Part shown: positions 63,676 to 64,000 of the stretch, one piece after another | How the letters are laid out: the number at the start of each line of letters is the position of its first letter | How positions within the stretch are numbered: the first letter of the stretch is position 1 | DNA from: Modestobacter lapidis | GTDB taxonomy: Bacteria > Actinomycetota > Actinomycetes > Mycobacteriales > Geodermatophilaceae | Direction: 5' to 3' | Length of the DNA: 64,000 nt | NCBI GenBank assembly: GCA_019779905.1 | Contig: JABAKE010000010.1 | Location: forward strand, 62,001-126,000 | Position numbers and translations under genes: made by a program | The notes under the pieces: generated by a model | The model's database searches: none | Told to the model about the DNA's origin: nothing | Seen by the model: the letters and a program-made list of their open reading frames with translations, nothing else

Positions 63676-64000
63676 CGATGGCCGACCCGTCGACCCCGGT
63701 CCGCACCTGTGTGGGGTGCCGGGGACGCGCTCCGGTCACCGAACTGCTGCGGGTCGTCGTGCGGAACTCCGGGTTGACCCCGGATCCCGGGCGGCGGCTC
63801 CCCGGTCGGGGTGCGTCACTGCACCCCACCGCGGAGTGCCTGCGCGCAGCGGTCCGGCGGCGGGCCTTCCCGCGCGCGCTGCGGTGCAGCACGCCGCTGG
63901 AGACCGGTCCGCTGGAGGAGCACGTCGCGCAACAGGTCACCCGACCGGTTGCCGGGGTGCACCCCGGCGGGCGCACCATGGCAGGACCACCGACGGACCG
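63676..64000 (+). CDS. ylxR: YlxR/DUF448 RNA-binding protein, 3' end beyond window
   Basis: The frame is open to the window end (108 codons seen). The family signature RTCVGCRGRAP is near the N-terminus, followed by LLRVVVRNSG, LPGRGASLHPTAECLRAA and RRAFPRALR. YlxR binds RNase P RNA or affects transcription in other bacteria. Its place between nusA and (expected) infB is conserved. The visible C-terminal part after residue ~75 is variable. Confidence 0.88.

Overview
This 64-kb window is chromosomal DNA of a very GC-rich actinobacterium. Most genes lie on the + strand with short or overlapping junctions (ATGA/GTGA), frequent GTG starts and -10 hexamers of the TAnnnT type. The gene order recG-rsmD-coaD-sepIVA-yceD-rpmF-rnc-mutM-smc-ftsY ... 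ffh ... rpsP-khpA-rimM-trmD-rplS-lepB-rnhB-DUF2469-yraN-comM-dprA-xerC-whiG-rpsB-tsf-pyrH-frr-cdsA-rlmN-dxr-rip-ispG-GNAT-PBP ... rimP-nusA-ylxR is the conserved actinobacterial housekeeping backbone, known for example from the Mycobacterium tuberculosis Rv28xx-Rv29xx region. Base composition, LAxTG-type surface proteins and protein style suggest Geodermatophilaceae (Blastococcus/Geodermatophilus/Modestobacter); that placement is inference. I saw no rRNA, tRNA, CRISPR array, transposase or prophage gene.

Layout. 1-15.3 kb: end of a DAK2-domain gene, then DNA repair, CoA synthesis, division (sepIVA), ribosome and RNA processing genes, smc and ftsY, with a minus-strand pair (EEP nuclease/phosphatase and PhoD-like phosphatase) inserted between smc and ftsY. 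15.4-18.0 kb: a minus-strand CbiMNQO-type Co/Ni ECF importer. 18.2-22.6 kb: the nitrogen operon amt-glnB-glnD with a candidate GlnR site. 22.7-30.7 kb: a zinc-ribbon protein, ffh, amidohydrolase, proS and the rpsP-to-rplS ribosomal block. 30.8-39.2 kb: lepB, an atypical LuxR-type regulator, rnhB, the DNA uptake/processing genes comM and dprA, xerC, and a WhiG/FliA sigma factor. 39.3-49.3 kb: M23 protein, rpsB-tsf-pyrH-frr-cdsA, an rRNA/tRNA methyltransferase, a Pro/acid-rich membrane protein, rlmN and a VIT1-family transporter. 49.3-53.1 kb: an accessory cell-surface island on the minus strand. 53.3-64 kb: DUF2631, the MEP pathway genes dxr and ispG around the site-2 protease rip, a GNAT protein, a penicillin-binding lipoprotein, a DUF4439/lipoprotein pair, rimP-nusA-ylxR (ylxR runs off the end).

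Most unusual points. (1) The surface island holds two 314-aa LAYTG-anchored proteins that are nearly identical over about 940 bp of DNA. They flank an LCP-family gene; the repeat unit includes the first ~20 codons of that gene, leaving a scar beside the other copy, and one repeat end lies at a perfect 13-bp inverted repeat. A third, unanchored paralogue lies upstream. (2) Two families of dispersed intergenic repeats occur: a hairpin family (seven copies) whose outer stem changes sequence but keeps pairing, and a ~75-bp family (three copies) placed directly in front of start codons and supplying the Shine-Dalgarno sequence. (3) smc, trmD and rip appear to start at CTG. (4) The LuxR-type regulator has lost the phosphorylation residues of its receiver domain and follows an unusually AT-rich leader.
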